Below, piece by piece: positions 1-8,438 of a stretch of DNA of 64,000 nt. Within the stretch, counting starts at the first letter, position 1. The number at the start of each line of letters is the position of its first letter. A program made the position numbers and the translations under genes. A model generated the notes under the pieces. The model was given only the letters and a program-made list of their open reading frames with translations. It did no database searches and was not told where the DNA came from. This DNA is from VKMB-3413 sp041027365 (GTDB lineage: Bacteria > Pseudomonadota > Alphaproteobacteria > Rhizobiales > Rhizobiaceae): positions 62,001 to 126,000 of the forward strand of contig NZ_JBFTEH010000009.1 in NCBI RefSeq assembly GCF_041027365.1. The letters are read 5' to 3'.

Positions 1-1287
1 GAGTTCGACGACCTTGTGCGCCAGGTCCTCGATCCCCGCCGAGCCCATGGCCCAGTGGCGGCAGAGGATCGCCTCGACGCCCTTGGCCTGCGCGAAGGCT
101 TTGAGCGCGGCGATCTCGGCCTCGGTGTCCGAGGCGAAGTGGTTTATCGCGACGACCACCGGCACGCCGAAGCTTTTGACGTTCTCGATGTGGCGGCCGA
201 GATTGGCGCATCCCGCCGTCACCGCGTCGACGTTCTCGACGCCGAGATCGGCCTTGGCGACGCCGCCGTTCATCTTCATCGCCCGCACCGTCGCGACAAT
301 CACCGCCGCGTCCGGCTTTAGGCCCGCCTTGCGGCACTTGATGTCGAAGAACTTCTCCGCCCCGAGATCGGCGCCGAAGCCGGCTTCGGTGACGACGTAG
401 TCGGCGAGCTTCAGCGCGGTCTTGGTGGCGACGACGGAGTTGCAGCCATGCGCGATGTTGGCGAACGGGCCGCCATGCACGAAGGCCGGGTTGTTCTCCA
501 GCGTCTGCACGAGGTTCGGCTGCATGGCGTCCTTGAGGAGCACGGCCATGGCGCCGTCCGCCTTCAGGTCGCGCGCGGTCACCGGCCTCCTGTCGCGGCG
601 ATAGCCGACGATGATGTCGCCGAGCCGCCTCTCCAGGTCCTTCAGGTCCTCGGCGAGGCAGAGGATCGCCATGACTTCCGAGGCGACGGTGATGTCGAAG
701 CCGGTCTCGCGGGGATAGCCGTTGGCCGGCCCGCCGAGCGAGGCGACGATGTCGCGCAACGCCCGGTCGTTCATGTCGATGACGCGCCGCCAGGTGACGC
801 GGCGCGAGTCGATGCCGAGTTCGTTGCCCCAGTGGATGTGGTTGTCGATCATCGCGGCGAGGAGGTTGTGCGCCGTGGTGATGGCGTGGAAGTCGCCGGT
901 GAAGTGGAGGTTCATCTCCTCCATCGGCACCACCTGCGCGTAGCCGCCGCCGGCCGCGCCGCCCTTCATGCCGAAGTTCGGGCCGAGCGAGGCCTCGCGG
1001 ATGCAGATCGCGGCTTGTCTGCCGATCCGGTTCAGCCCGTCGCCGAGCCCGACCGTGGTCGTCGTCTTGCCCTCGCCCGCCGGCGTCGGGTTGACGGCGG
1101 TGACGAGGATCAGCCGGCCGTCCCGGCGCCCCTGAAGCGACTTGATGAAGTCCGCCGAGATCTTCGCCTTGTCGTGGCCATAGGGGACGAGGTCGGCCTC
1201 GCCGATGCCGAGAGTCGCGGCGACGTCGCGGATCGGCCGCTTCTTGGCGGCCCTGGCGATGGCGATATCGGAAGGAACGTCTGTCAT
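1..1287 (-). CDS. fhs: Formate--tetrahydrofolate ligase, 3'-truncated by window edge
   Basis: Cytosolic ATP-dependent ligase making 10-formyl-tetrahydrofolate from formate and THF, feeding one-carbon metabolism. The frame is open from an ATG at 1287 to the window edge, giving 429 residues of a family usually near 555, so only the C-terminal part is missing. The N-terminus carries the P-loop TPAGEGKTTT at about residues 68-77, followed by the family-typical stretch EASLGPNFGMKGG. Upstream spacing to a Shine-Dalgarno is poor (GAGG sits only about 2 nt before the ATG). It is separated from putA by a 400-bp gap and is probably monocistronic on its 5' side. Identification rests on strong sequence recognition over the whole visible length. 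Confidence 0.96.
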   Translation of the reverse strand, partial: MTDVPSDIAIARAAKKRPIRDVAATLGIGEADLVPYGHDKAKISADFIKSLQGRRDGRLILVTAVNPTPAGEGKTTTTVGLGDGLNRIGRQAAICIREASLGPNFGMKGGAAGGGYAQVVPMEEMNLHFTGDFHAITTAHNLLAAMIDNHIHWGNELGIDSRRVTWRRVIDMNDRALRDIVASLGGPANGYPRETGFDITVASEVMAILCLAEDLKDLERRLGDIIVGYRRDRRPVTARDLKADGAMAVLLKDAMQPNLVQTLENNPAFVHGGPFANIAHGCNSVVATKTALKLADYVVTEAGFGADLGAEKFFDIKCRKAGLKPDAAVIVATVRAMKMNGGVAKADLGVENVDAVTAGCANLGRHIENVKSFGVPVVVAINHFASDTEAEIAALKAFAQAKGVEAILCRHWAMGSAGIEDLAHKVVEL

Positions 1288-1691
1288 GGCCTCATGTCGC
1301 TTGGCGGATGATCGACGGACCATAGGGGAGACGGCAGGCGATTGCCACAGGCGCAGGCCGCGTCATCAAGAGTCCGCTGCGACTTGAACTCTGGCGGCGA
1401 AGAGGCCTCCAGTTCAACCGAGACGTCAGCGAGGCGAACCAAGTCTTCCCCGGCCGTCGGCCTTGCCGGCGCAAGCAGCCTGCCATTCGAAAGAGAGAAG
1501 CCCGGCGCCATCGGCACCGGGCTCTTCATTCCATGATCGTCGCAACGCGGCGTCGGGAGGAGAAACGCCAGACGACGAAGTCGAAGAGGTCAAGATCACG
1601 GATGGCCGGTTGGGAGGAAGACGGCCATCGCAAACAACCTCGCCCTCGACGGCCAAACATACCACATTCGCGGGAGGATGCTGTCACCCGT
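1288..1691. other. Intergenic region fhs-putA (no gene)
   Basis: About 400 bases between the fhs start and the putA stop, both genes on the minus strand. Open frames exist on both strands but have arginine/serine-rich, low-complexity translations typical of GC-rich noise. The only clear structure is a hairpin at 1499-1523 (listed separately). The fhs promoter should lie in the left part. I saw no clear sigma-70 hexamers. Confidence 0.6.
1489..1523 (-). terminator. Probable intrinsic terminator downstream of putA
   Basis: Hairpin with 11-bp arms at 1499-1509 and 1513-1523 (one G-U pair on the minus strand) and a 3-nt loop. On the minus strand it is followed by the pyrimidine run TTCTCTCTTT (1489-1498). 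It lies about 170 nt beyond the putA stop and before fhs. Confidence 0.5.
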
Positions 1692-1694
1692 TTG

Positions 1695-4600
1695 CTACGA
1701 CTCCATAGCAATGAGACTGGCATTGCCGCCGGCTGCCGCAGTGTTCACCGAGATCACCTGTTCGCGAGCGAAGCGCGCGACGTAGTTCGGGCCGCCCGCC
1801 TTCGGCCCCGTGCCCGAGAGGCCGGAGCCGCCGAAGGGCTGCGAGCCGACGATGGCGCCGATGATGTTGCGGTTGACGTAGACGTTGCCGACGGTCAGCC
1901 GCTCGGCGACGAACAGCGCGGTGTCGTTGATGCGGCTGTGGATGCCGAGCGTCAGGCCGTAGCCCGTGCGCTCGATCGCCTGGCAGACCTTCTCCAATTC
2001 TCCCGCCTTCCAGCGCACGACATGCAGGATCGGGCCGAAGACCTCCCGCTCCACCGCCTCCGGCCGGTCGACCATGACGATCCGCGGCGCGAACCAGTGC
2101 CCCTCGGGCGGCAGACCGGCAGGCAGCGCGCCCTCGAACACGACGCGCTGCTCGCGCGCCATCTTCGCCGCGTGGTCGGCGAGCATCCGGTGCTGCTCGG
2201 CGTCGATGACGGGGCCGATGTCGGTGGCAAGGTCGTGCGGGTCGCCGATGGTCAGCTCCGCGGCGGCACCCGCGATCATCTCGACCATCCTGTCGGCGAC
2301 GTCGGCCTGCACGAACAGGAGGCGCAGCGCCGAGCAGCGCTGTCCGGCCGAGCGGAACGCCGACATCACGACGTCGTCGGCGACCTGCTCGGGCAGCGCG
2401 GTCGCGTCGACGATCAGGGCGTTGATGCCGCCGGTCTCGGCGATCAGCGGCGCGATCGGCGCGTTGCGGGCGGCGAGCGCGCGGTTGATCGCATGCGCCG
2501 TCTCGGTCGAGCCGGTGAAGGCGACGACGGCGGTCGTAGGATGCGCGACGAGCGCCGCGCCGGTCGCGCCGTCGCCGGGCGCGAGGAACAGGCTCTCCTT
2601 CGCGAACCCCGCCTCGTGCAGGAGATCCACCGCCATCGACGCGATCAGCGGCGTCTGCTCCGCCGGCTTGGCGATGACGACATTGCCCGCGGCGAGCGCC
2701 GCGGCGACCTGGCCGGTGAAGATCGCCAGCGGGAAGTTCCACGGCGAGATGCACAGCGCGACGCCGCGCGAGCGGTAGACGAGGCGGTTCTCCTCGCCGG
2801 TCGGCCCCGGCATCAGGCTCGGCGCCGCGAACAGCCGCTCCGCCTCGGCGGCGTAGAAGCGCAGGAAGTCGACGGCCTCGCGGATCTCGGCGATGCCGTC
2901 GTCGATGGTCTTGCCCGCCTCGGAGGCGAGCAGCTGCATCAGCGCGCCGGTGCGTGCCTCCATCAGCTCGGCAGCCTTGCGCAGCCGGGCGGCGCGCTCG
3001 GCGGGCTTGACGGCTTCCGTCGCCCGGACATGCTTCGCCGCCTCGGCGACCAGCGCCGACGCCGCCTCGGCAGACAGGTGATGGCTGCGGCCGACGACGT
3101 GCCCGTCCACCGGCGAGCGGACCTCCACCGGCTCGCTGCTTCCGGCGGCAAAGCCGCATCTGGCTTCCAGCGCCTTCGCCGGAGTCCGGTCCCGCTCGGC
3201 GAGGAAGCCTGCCACGGCGCGCCGGTCGCCGAACTCGATCCCCTTCGAGTTCTTCCGGTCGCCGAAAAGATCCTGCGGCAGGCCGATCTTCGGGTGGCGC
3301 GCAGGGCCGCCGGCGAGCACGTCGCGCGGACGCACCAGCAGCTTCTCCACCGGCACGGCCTCGTCGCCGACCATCGCGACGAAGGAGGAGTTGGCACCGT
3401 TCTCGAGCAGCCGCCGCACGAGATAGGCGAGAAGATCGCGGTAGCCGCCGACCGGGGCGTAGATCCGGCAGGCGACGGGGGCGGGCAACGTCCGGCGCAT
3501 GGTCTCGTAGAGCGCCTCGCCCATGCCGTGCAGGCGCTGGAACTCGAAGCCGGTGAGGTCGTCGCCCGCCATCTCCACGATCGTCGCGACCGTCAGGGCA
3601 TTGTGGGTGGCGAACTGGGGATAGAGCCGGGTGCGGCGGGAGAGCAGCGACTTCGCCGCGACGAGATAGGAGAGGTCCGTCGCCGGCTTGCGGGTGAAGA
3701 CGGGATAGCCGTCGACGCCCTTTTCCTGGGCGTGCTTGATCTCGGTGTCCCAGTAGGCGCCCTTCACGAGCCGCACCATCATCCGGACGCCGCGCGCCTC
3801 GGCCAGCCGGTCGATGTGCTCGATGACGGCGAGCGCCCGCTTCTGATAGGCCTGGATGGCGAGGCCGAAGCCCTGCCAGCCCTTGAAGTCGAAGTCCTTC
3901 GCCACGGCGTCGATGACGTCGAGCGAGAGTTCAAGCCTCTCGGCCTCCTCGGCGTCGATCGTCAGGTTCAGGTCGTAGCTCTGCGCCAGCTTCGCCAGAG
4001 CCGCCACCTTCGGCACCAGTTCCCGCATCACCCGCTCGCGCTGCGTCGGCTGGTAGCGCGGATGCAGGGCCGAGAGCTTCACCGAGATCCCCGGCCGGTC
4101 CGGCAGCGCCTTGTTGCCGGCCTTCCGGCCGATCTTCTCGATCGCGCCGGCATAGGACTGGAAGTAGCGCTCGGCGTCGGCGGCGGTGCGGGCGCCCTCG
4201 CCCAGCATGTCGTAGGAGTGCCGGTAGCCCTTCTTCTCGAAGGCGCGCGCGCGCTCCAGCGCATCCTCGATCGTCTCGCCGAGCACGAAGTGCCGGCCGA
4301 GGAAGCGCATCGCCTGGCGGGTCGCCTGGCGCACCGCCGGTGCGCCGATCCGTCGCACGAGGCCCTTCAGGACGCCCTGCGGCGTCTCGCCCGGCTTGAC
4401 GATCCGGGCCGAAATGCCGAGCGCCCAGGCGGAGGCCGCGGTCAACATGCGGTCGTCGCCGCCCTCGTAGTTCTCCCAGTCGCCGGTGCCGATCTTGTCC
4501 TCGATCAGCCGGTCCTGCGTCGCGGCGTCCGGCACCCGCAGGAGCGCCTCGGCGAGGATCATCAGCGCCAGGCCCTCGCGGCTCGACAGGCCGAACTCGC

Positions 4601-4787
4601 GCAGGAAGTCCTCGACGCCGCCGATCCCGCCGGAGCCCTTGCGGATCCCCTCGATCAGTTGCCGGGCCCGTGCATCGACCGCCGCCTCGTCATGGGTCCA
4701 GCCGTCCGAGGCGGCGAGCAGCGCCCGCACCGCCCCGGCATCGTCGGGAGCGAAAGGGGCCGAGAAGGGGGCGGGCATCGCGGTCAT
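1695..4787 (-). CDS. putA: Bifunctional proline dehydrogenase / L-glutamate gamma-semialdehyde dehydrogenase
   Basis: Two-step oxidation of proline to glutamate: FAD-linked proline dehydrogenase, then NAD-dependent P5C/glutamate-semialdehyde dehydrogenase, with channelling between sites. The 1030 residues hold a PRODH barrel in the N-terminal half (FATHNALTVATI) and an aldehyde dehydrogenase in the C-terminal half, with nucleophile Cys at about residue 818 (GQRCSALR) and the upstream ETGG motif. There is no N-terminal ribbon-helix-helix DNA-binding domain, and the length fits the short type-A PutA class, so this protein is an enzyme and not its own repressor. That matches the divergent Lrp-type gene next door, the usual alphaproteobacterial arrangement. 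The start is the ATG at 4787. Confidence 0.97.
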   Translation of the reverse strand: MTAMPAPFSAPFAPDDAGAVRALLAASDGWTHDEAAVDARARQLIEGIRKGSGGIGGVEDFLREFGLSSREGLALMILAEALLRVPDAATQDRLIEDKIGTGDWENYEGGDDRMLTAASAWALGISARIVKPGETPQGVLKGLVRRIGAPAVRQATRQAMRFLGRHFVLGETIEDALERARAFEKKGYRHSYDMLGEGARTAADAERYFQSYAGAIEKIGRKAGNKALPDRPGISVKLSALHPRYQPTQRERVMRELVPKVAALAKLAQSYDLNLTIDAEEAERLELSLDVIDAVAKDFDFKGWQGFGLAIQAYQKRALAVIEHIDRLAEARGVRMMVRLVKGAYWDTEIKHAQEKGVDGYPVFTRKPATDLSYLVAAKSLLSRRTRLYPQFATHNALTVATIVEMAGDDLTGFEFQRLHGMGEALYETMRRTLPAPVACRIYAPVGGYRDLLAYLVRRLLENGANSSFVAMVGDEAVPVEKLLVRPRDVLAGGPARHPKIGLPQDLFGDRKNSKGIEFGDRRAVAGFLAERDRTPAKALEARCGFAAGSSEPVEVRSPVDGHVVGRSHHLSAEAASALVAEAAKHVRATEAVKPAERAARLRKAAELMEARTGALMQLLASEAGKTIDDGIAEIREAVDFLRFYAAEAERLFAAPSLMPGPTGEENRLVYRSRGVALCISPWNFPLAIFTGQVAAALAAGNVVIAKPAEQTPLIASMAVDLLHEAGFAKESLFLAPGDGATGAALVAHPTTAVVAFTGSTETAHAINRALAARNAPIAPLIAETGGINALIVDATALPEQVADDVVMSAFRSAGQRCSALRLLFVQADVADRMVEMIAGAAAELTIGDPHDLATDIGPVIDAEQHRMLADHAAKMAREQRVVFEGALPAGLPPEGHWFAPRIVMVDRPEAVEREVFGPILHVVRWKAGELEKVCQAIERTGYGLTLGIHSRINDTALFVAERLTVGNVYVNRNIIGAIVGSQPFGGSGLSGTGPKAGGPNYVARFAREQVISVNTAAAGGNASLIAMES

Positions 4788-4908
4788 GGAAGCGGCTCCT
4801 GAAGGGCTGGGCTGGAGGATCCTTTAGCAAAGGTCGCCCCGTGCTTCTCACCAAAGACAGGCGCTGCTTCGGGGGATATGCTCCGCCGGCCGGGAATTTT
4901 CGGGGAGT
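4788..4908. promoter_or_regulatory. putA-putR divergent promoter region
   Basis: A 121-bp intergenic region between divergent putA and the Lrp-type regulator gene. By analogy with known alphaproteobacterial putR-putA pairs it should hold both promoters and the PutR sites. I cannot point to a convincing operator by eye. Confidence 0.5.
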
Positions 4909-5370
4909 ATGATGGAAATCGACCAGAAGGACCGAAAGATCCTCCACGCGCTGCAGGCGAACGGGCGGCTCAGCAATCTGGAACTCGCCGAGCGTGTCGG
5001 TCTGTCGCCGACCGCGACGGCCGAACGCGTCAAGCGCCTGACGCGCGACGGTTTCATCCTCGGGACGGTCGCGCGGCTCAACCCCGCCAAGCTCGGACGC
5101 GGCATGATCGTTTTCGTCGAGGTGAAGATGGATCGCACCTCGGACGCAGTCTTTTCCGAGTTCAAGGCGGCGGTGGGCGCCCTTGCCGATGTGATGGAGT
5201 GCCATATGGTTGCCGGCGGCTTTGATTATCTCATCAAGGCTCGCGTCGAAGACATGTCCGCCTATCGCGCGTTCCTTTCCGAAAAGCTGCTTGTGCTGCC
5301 GGGCGTACGCGAGACCCACACCTATGCCGTGATGGAAGAGGTGAAGAACACGTCTGCGATCGCGTTTTAG
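4909..5370 (+). CDS. putR: Lrp/AsnC-family transcriptional regulator, probable proline-responsive activator of putA
   Basis: 153 residues with the complete Lrp/AsnC architecture: an N-terminal winged HTH (about residues 5-60, starting IDQKDRKILHALQANGRLSN, with LSPTATAERVKRL as recognition region) and a C-terminal RAM ligand-binding/oligomerisation domain (about 68-145). It is divergent from a PutA that lacks its own DNA-binding domain, which is the genetic setting of PutR in Agrobacterium and Rhodobacter, where PutR activates putA in response to proline. Two consecutive ATGs (4909 and 4912) could start it. Family assignment is firm; the specific role is inferred from context. Confidence 0.85.
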   Translation: MMEIDQKDRKILHALQANGRLSNLELAERVGLSPTATAERVKRLTRDGFILGTVARLNPAKLGRGMIVFVEVKMDRTSDAVFSEFKAAVGALADVMECHMVAGGFDYLIKARVEDMSAYRAFLSEKLLVLPGVRETHTYAVMEEVKNTSAIAF

Positions 5371-5409
5371 GCAGCCAGATAAATCTGCCGCAAAATGTTG
5401 CGTCCTTCG

Positions 5410-5429
5410 TTGATTGACGCAATAATCAA
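5410..5429. promoter_or_regulatory. Inverted repeat upstream of choX, candidate operator
   Basis: TTGATT at 5410-5415 and AATCAA at 5424-5429 form a perfect inverted repeat with an 8-bp spacer, flanked by further imperfect symmetry (CGTT / AACG). It lies about 58 bp before choX. Choline genes are commonly controlled by the TetR-type repressor BetI, but no betI is present in this window, so the assignment is only a suggestion. Confidence 0.4.
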
Positions 5430-5486
5430 TCGAACGCACGTGTCCGTCCGGCCGTCCGGGCGGAGCGTTTCAACAAGGAGATCTCG

Positions 5487-6440
5487 ATGAAGCTTTCCCG
5501 TAGCCTTGCAGGTCTGTCGCTGTTCGCGGCTCTCGCGATGGCCCTTCCGGCCCAGGCGCAGGACGCCGCCAGCTGCAAGACCGTTCGCCTGTCGGACGTG
5601 GGCTGGACCGACATCACCTCGACGACGGCCGTCACCAGCAAGATCCTGACCGGCCTCGGCTACAAGCCCGACGTCAAGATCCTCTCGGTGCCGGTGACCT
5701 TCGCCTCGCTCGCCAACAACAATATCGACGTCTTCCTCGGCAACTGGATGCCGGCCCAGACCGAGGCGATCGGAAAGTACGTCAAAGACGGCTCGATCGT
5801 GCGCGTCCACAAGAACCTCGAGGGCGCCAAGTACACGCTGGCGGTGCCGAAATACCTCTACGACAAGGGCCTGCACGACTTTTCCGACATCCACAAGTTC
5901 AAGAAGCAGCTGAACGGGAAGATCTACGGCATCGAGGCGGGCAACGAGGGCAACGCCAAGATCCTCGACATGATCAAGAAGGACAAGTTCGACCTCAAGG
6001 GCTTCGATCTCGTCGCGTCCTCGGAGCAGGGCATGCTCAGCCAGGTCGCCCGCGCCACCAAGTCCAAGAAGGGCATCGTCTTCCTCGCCTGGGCGCCGCA
6101 CCCGATGAACACCAACTACGACATCAAGTACCTGACCGGCGGCGACGAATATTTCGGCCCCAACTTCGGCGGCGCGACGGTCTACACCGTGACCCGCAAG
6201 GGCTATGTCCAGGACTGCCCGAACGTCGGCAAGCTCCTGAACAACCTGACCTTCAATCTGGACATGGAAAACCAGATCATGGGCAAGATCCTCGACAAGA
6301 AGGAAGAGCCCAAGCAGGCCGCGACCGAGTGGCTGAAGGCCAATCCGGGCGCGCTGAACAAGTGGCTCGACGGCGTCAAGACGATGGACGGCAAGGACGG
6401 CCTGGCGGCGGTCAAGAGCTCGCTCGGCATCTCGTCCTGA
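5487..6440 (+). CDS. choX: Choline ABC transporter substrate-binding protein
   Basis: Periplasmic ligand-binding component of a choline (possibly also betaine) importer. 317 residues with a signal peptide of about 24 residues ending AQA. The mature part has the ChoX/ProX-like openings LSDVGWTDITSTTAV and FLGNWMPAQ, where the aromatic residues typically form the quaternary-amine cage. The GGAG of CAAGGAGATCTCG gives a good ribosome site before the ATG at 5487. It heads choX-choW-choV. A strong hairpin directly after the stop probably keeps choX mRNA more abundant than the downstream genes. No bet genes are nearby, so choline oxidation must be encoded elsewhere. Confidence 0.9.
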   Translation: MKLSRSLAGLSLFAALAMALPAQAQDAASCKTVRLSDVGWTDITSTTAVTSKILTGLGYKPDVKILSVPVTFASLANNNIDVFLGNWMPAQTEAIGKYVKDGSIVRVHKNLEGAKYTLAVPKYLYDKGLHDFSDIHKFKKQLNGKIYGIEAGNEGNAKILDMIKKDKFDLKGFDLVASSEQGMLSQVARATKSKKGIVFLAWAPHPMNTNYDIKYLTGGDEYFGPNFGGATVYTVTRKGYVQDCPNVGKLLNNLTFNLDMENQIMGKILDKKEEPKQAATEWLKANPGALNKWLDGVKTMDGKDGLAAVKSSLGISS

Positions 6441-6464
6441 TCGGCTGTCTGAAAAACCGCTTGC

Positions 6465-6492
6465 AAGAAGGCCGGTTCTGCCGGCCTTCTTC
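6465..6492 (+). terminator. Intercistronic hairpin between choX and choW
   Basis: Perfect 11-bp stem: AAGAAGGCCGG at 6465-6475 and CCGGCCTTCTT at 6481-6491, with loop TTCTG. The T-rich distal arm is followed by CATAATG. It fits partial termination or mRNA 3'-end protection, giving excess binding protein over membrane components. Confidence 0.75.
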
Positions 6493-6532
6493 ATAATGTC
6501 GAGACCCGTTTTCGAAGAGGATCGCGTTCTCC

Positions 6533-7372
6533 GTGGAATGGCTTGAAAACCACCCCTTGCCGATCGGCGACTACGCCGAGGCGTTCACCAACTGGCTGAC
6601 GGCCAACTTCACCTTCTTTTTCGACGGGCTGACCAATGTCTTCGGCGCCTTCGTCGACGCCATCCTCTATGTGCTGCAGGCGCCGCACCCCTTCATCGTC
6701 GTCGCCGTCTTCTGCGCCATCGCCTGGTTCGCACGCCGCTCGATCGGCATCGTGCTGTTCACCCTGTGCGGCCTGCTCCTGATCATCAATCTCGGCTACT
6801 GGGAGGAGACCACCCAGACGCTGTCGCTGGTGCTGGCGGCGACCACCGTCTGCATGGTCGTCGGCGTACCGCTCGGCGTCGCCGCGGCACGGCGCGACTG
6901 GGTCTACATCATCCTGCGCCCGATCCTCGACCTGATGCAGACGATCCCGACCTTCGTCTATCTGATCCCGGCGCTGATCCTGTTCGGCCTCGGCATGGTG
7001 CCCGGCCTCGTCGCGACGGTGATCTTCTCGCTGCCGGCCTCGATCCGCCTCACCCGGCTCGGCATCGCCTCGACGCCGCGCCAGCTGATCGAAGCCGCCG
7101 ACGCCTTCGGCGCGACACCGATGCAGCGCCTGTTCAAGGTCGAGATCCCCTACGCCCTGCCGCAGATCATGGCGGGCCTCACCCAGACGATCATGCTCTC
7201 GCTGTCGATGGTGGTCATCGCGGCCCTCGTCGGCGCGCCAGGCCTCGGCGTGCCGGTGCTGCGCGCGCTGAACGCCATCAATGTCGGTGACGGCTTCAAG
7301 GCCGGCCTCGCCATCGTCCTCCTCGCGATCATCCTCGATCGCTTCTTCCGCGTCGAGGAGTCCGGCCGGTGA
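6533..7372 (+). CDS. choW: Choline ABC transporter permease
   Basis: Integral membrane component of the choline importer: 279 residues, several hydrophobic segments, and the binding-protein-dependent permease signature region around LIEAADAFGATPMQRLFKVE that docks on the ATPase. The start is a GTG at 6533 (VEWLENHPLP, read as Met). The gene overlaps choV by 4 nt (GTGA), indicating translational coupling. The sequence resembles ProW/OpuAB-type permeases. The choline assignment follows from choX and the gene order. Confidence 0.9.
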   Translation: MEWLENHPLPIGDYAEAFTNWLTANFTFFFDGLTNVFGAFVDAILYVLQAPHPFIVVAVFCAIAWFARRSIGIVLFTLCGLLLIINLGYWEETTQTLSLVLAATTVCMVVGVPLGVAAARRDWVYIILRPILDLMQTIPTFVYLIPALILFGLGMVPGLVATVIFSLPASIRLTRLGIASTPRQLIEAADAFGATPMQRLFKVEIPYALPQIMAGLTQTIMLSLSMVVIAALVGAPGLGVPVLRALNAINVGDGFKAGLAIVLLAIILDRFFRVEESGR

Positions 7373-8421
7373 GCAATCCCATCGTCTCCTTCCAGAACGT
7401 CTCGATCGTCTTCGGCAAGAACGCCGAAAAGGCCCTCCCGCTCGCCGATGCCGGCAAGACCCGCGCGGAGATCCGCGAAGAGACCGGCGCCACGCTCGGC
7501 GTCACCAATGCCAGTCTCGACATTCAGCAGGGCGAGATCGCCGTGCTGATGGGCCTGTCCGGCTCCGGCAAGTCGACGCTGCTCAGAGGCGTCAACGGCC
7601 TCGCCCCGATCACCCGCGGCCGCGTCGTGGTCGACACCGGCCGCGGCGAGGTGGATCCGAGGGCCTGCGGCGCCAAGCGCCTTCGGGACCTGCGCCGCCA
7701 CGAGGTGGCAATGGTGTTCCAGCAGTTCGCGCTGCTCCCCTGGCGCACAGTCGCCGACAATGTCGGCCTCGGCCTGGAACTCGCCGGCGAGCCAAAGTCC
7801 AAGCGCCGCGAGCGGGTGATGAACCAGCTCGAACTCGTCGGCCTGAAGGACTGGGCGGACAACCGCGTGGGCGAGCTCTCCGGCGGCATGCAGCAGCGCG
7901 TCGGCCTTGCCCGCGCCTTCGCCACCGACGCGCCGATCCTGTTGATGGACGAGCCCTTCTCGGCGCTCGACCCGCTCATCCGCTCGCGCCTGCAGGACGA
8001 GCTCCTGGAGTTCCAGCAGCGGCTGCAGAAGACCATCATCTTCGTCAGCCACGATCTGGACGAAGCCTTCAAGATCGGCAACCGCATCGCCATCATGGAG
8101 GGCGGCCGCATCGTCCAGGTCGGCACGGCGCAGGACATCGTGCTCCGGCCGGCGGACGACTACGTCTCCGACTTCGTCGCCCACATGAACCCGCTGAACG
8201 TCCTCACCGCTGGCGACGTGATGAAGCCCCTGCCGAAGGACAAGGCGGGCTCGACCCCGGCCCATGTCGCGCAGATGGCCGAACCGGAGACGCCGCTGAA
8301 GAAGGTGATGGCCGTCGTCTCGGAGAGCCGCGGCACCGTCGTCGTCTCGAAGAAGGGCCAGATCCTCGGCCAGATCTCGGCGCAGGACATCGTCGACGCG
8401 CTGGAACGGCACCGGGAATAG
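7369..8421 (+). CDS. choV: Choline ABC transporter ATP-binding protein
   Basis: 350-residue ATPase of the importer. Walker A GLSGSGKST at residues 62-70, Q-loop in VFQQFALLPW, signature LSGGMQQRVG, Walker B LLMDEPFSALD and the switch His in FVSHDLDEA are all visible. The C-terminal ~70 residues resemble the CBS-type regulatory extension found in ProV/OpuA-class ATPases. It starts with GTG at 7369 and overlaps the choW stop. Its stop codon lies inside a perfect inverted repeat shared with the convergent MFS gene. Confidence 0.92.
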   Translation: MSNPIVSFQNVSIVFGKNAEKALPLADAGKTRAEIREETGATLGVTNASLDIQQGEIAVLMGLSGSGKSTLLRGVNGLAPITRGRVVVDTGRGEVDPRACGAKRLRDLRRHEVAMVFQQFALLPWRTVADNVGLGLELAGEPKSKRRERVMNQLELVGLKDWADNRVGELSGGMQQRVGLARAFATDAPILLMDEPFSALDPLIRSRLQDELLEFQQRLQKTIIFVSHDLDEAFKIGNRIAIMEGGRIVQVGTAQDIVLRPADDYVSDFVAHMNPLNVLTAGDVMKPLPKDKAGSTPAHVAQMAEPETPLKKVMAVVSESRGTVVVSKKGQILGQISAQDIVDALERHRE

Positions 8422-8438
8422 AGCGCCGGCTCTATTCC
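8415..8438. terminator. Shared bidirectional hairpin embracing both stop codons of choV and the MFS gene
   Basis: Perfect 10-bp inverted repeat, GGAATAGAGC (8415-8424) and GCTCTATTCC (8429-8438), with loop GCCG. The choV stop (8419-8421) is in the left arm and the convergent gene's stop (8432-8434 on minus) is in the right arm. It probably terminates or protects both mRNAs. Confidence 0.6.

Noticed and set aside
1533..4802. Very long plus-strand open frame (about 1089 codons) opposite putA
   Set aside because: Translation is Arg/Ala/His-rich without domain features, exactly overlaps a recognised gene on the other strand, and reflects GC-skewed codon positions.
5370..5389. Hairpin GGCAG/CTGCC after putR
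   Set aside because: Five-base arms and no T-run; kept out as a terminator call.
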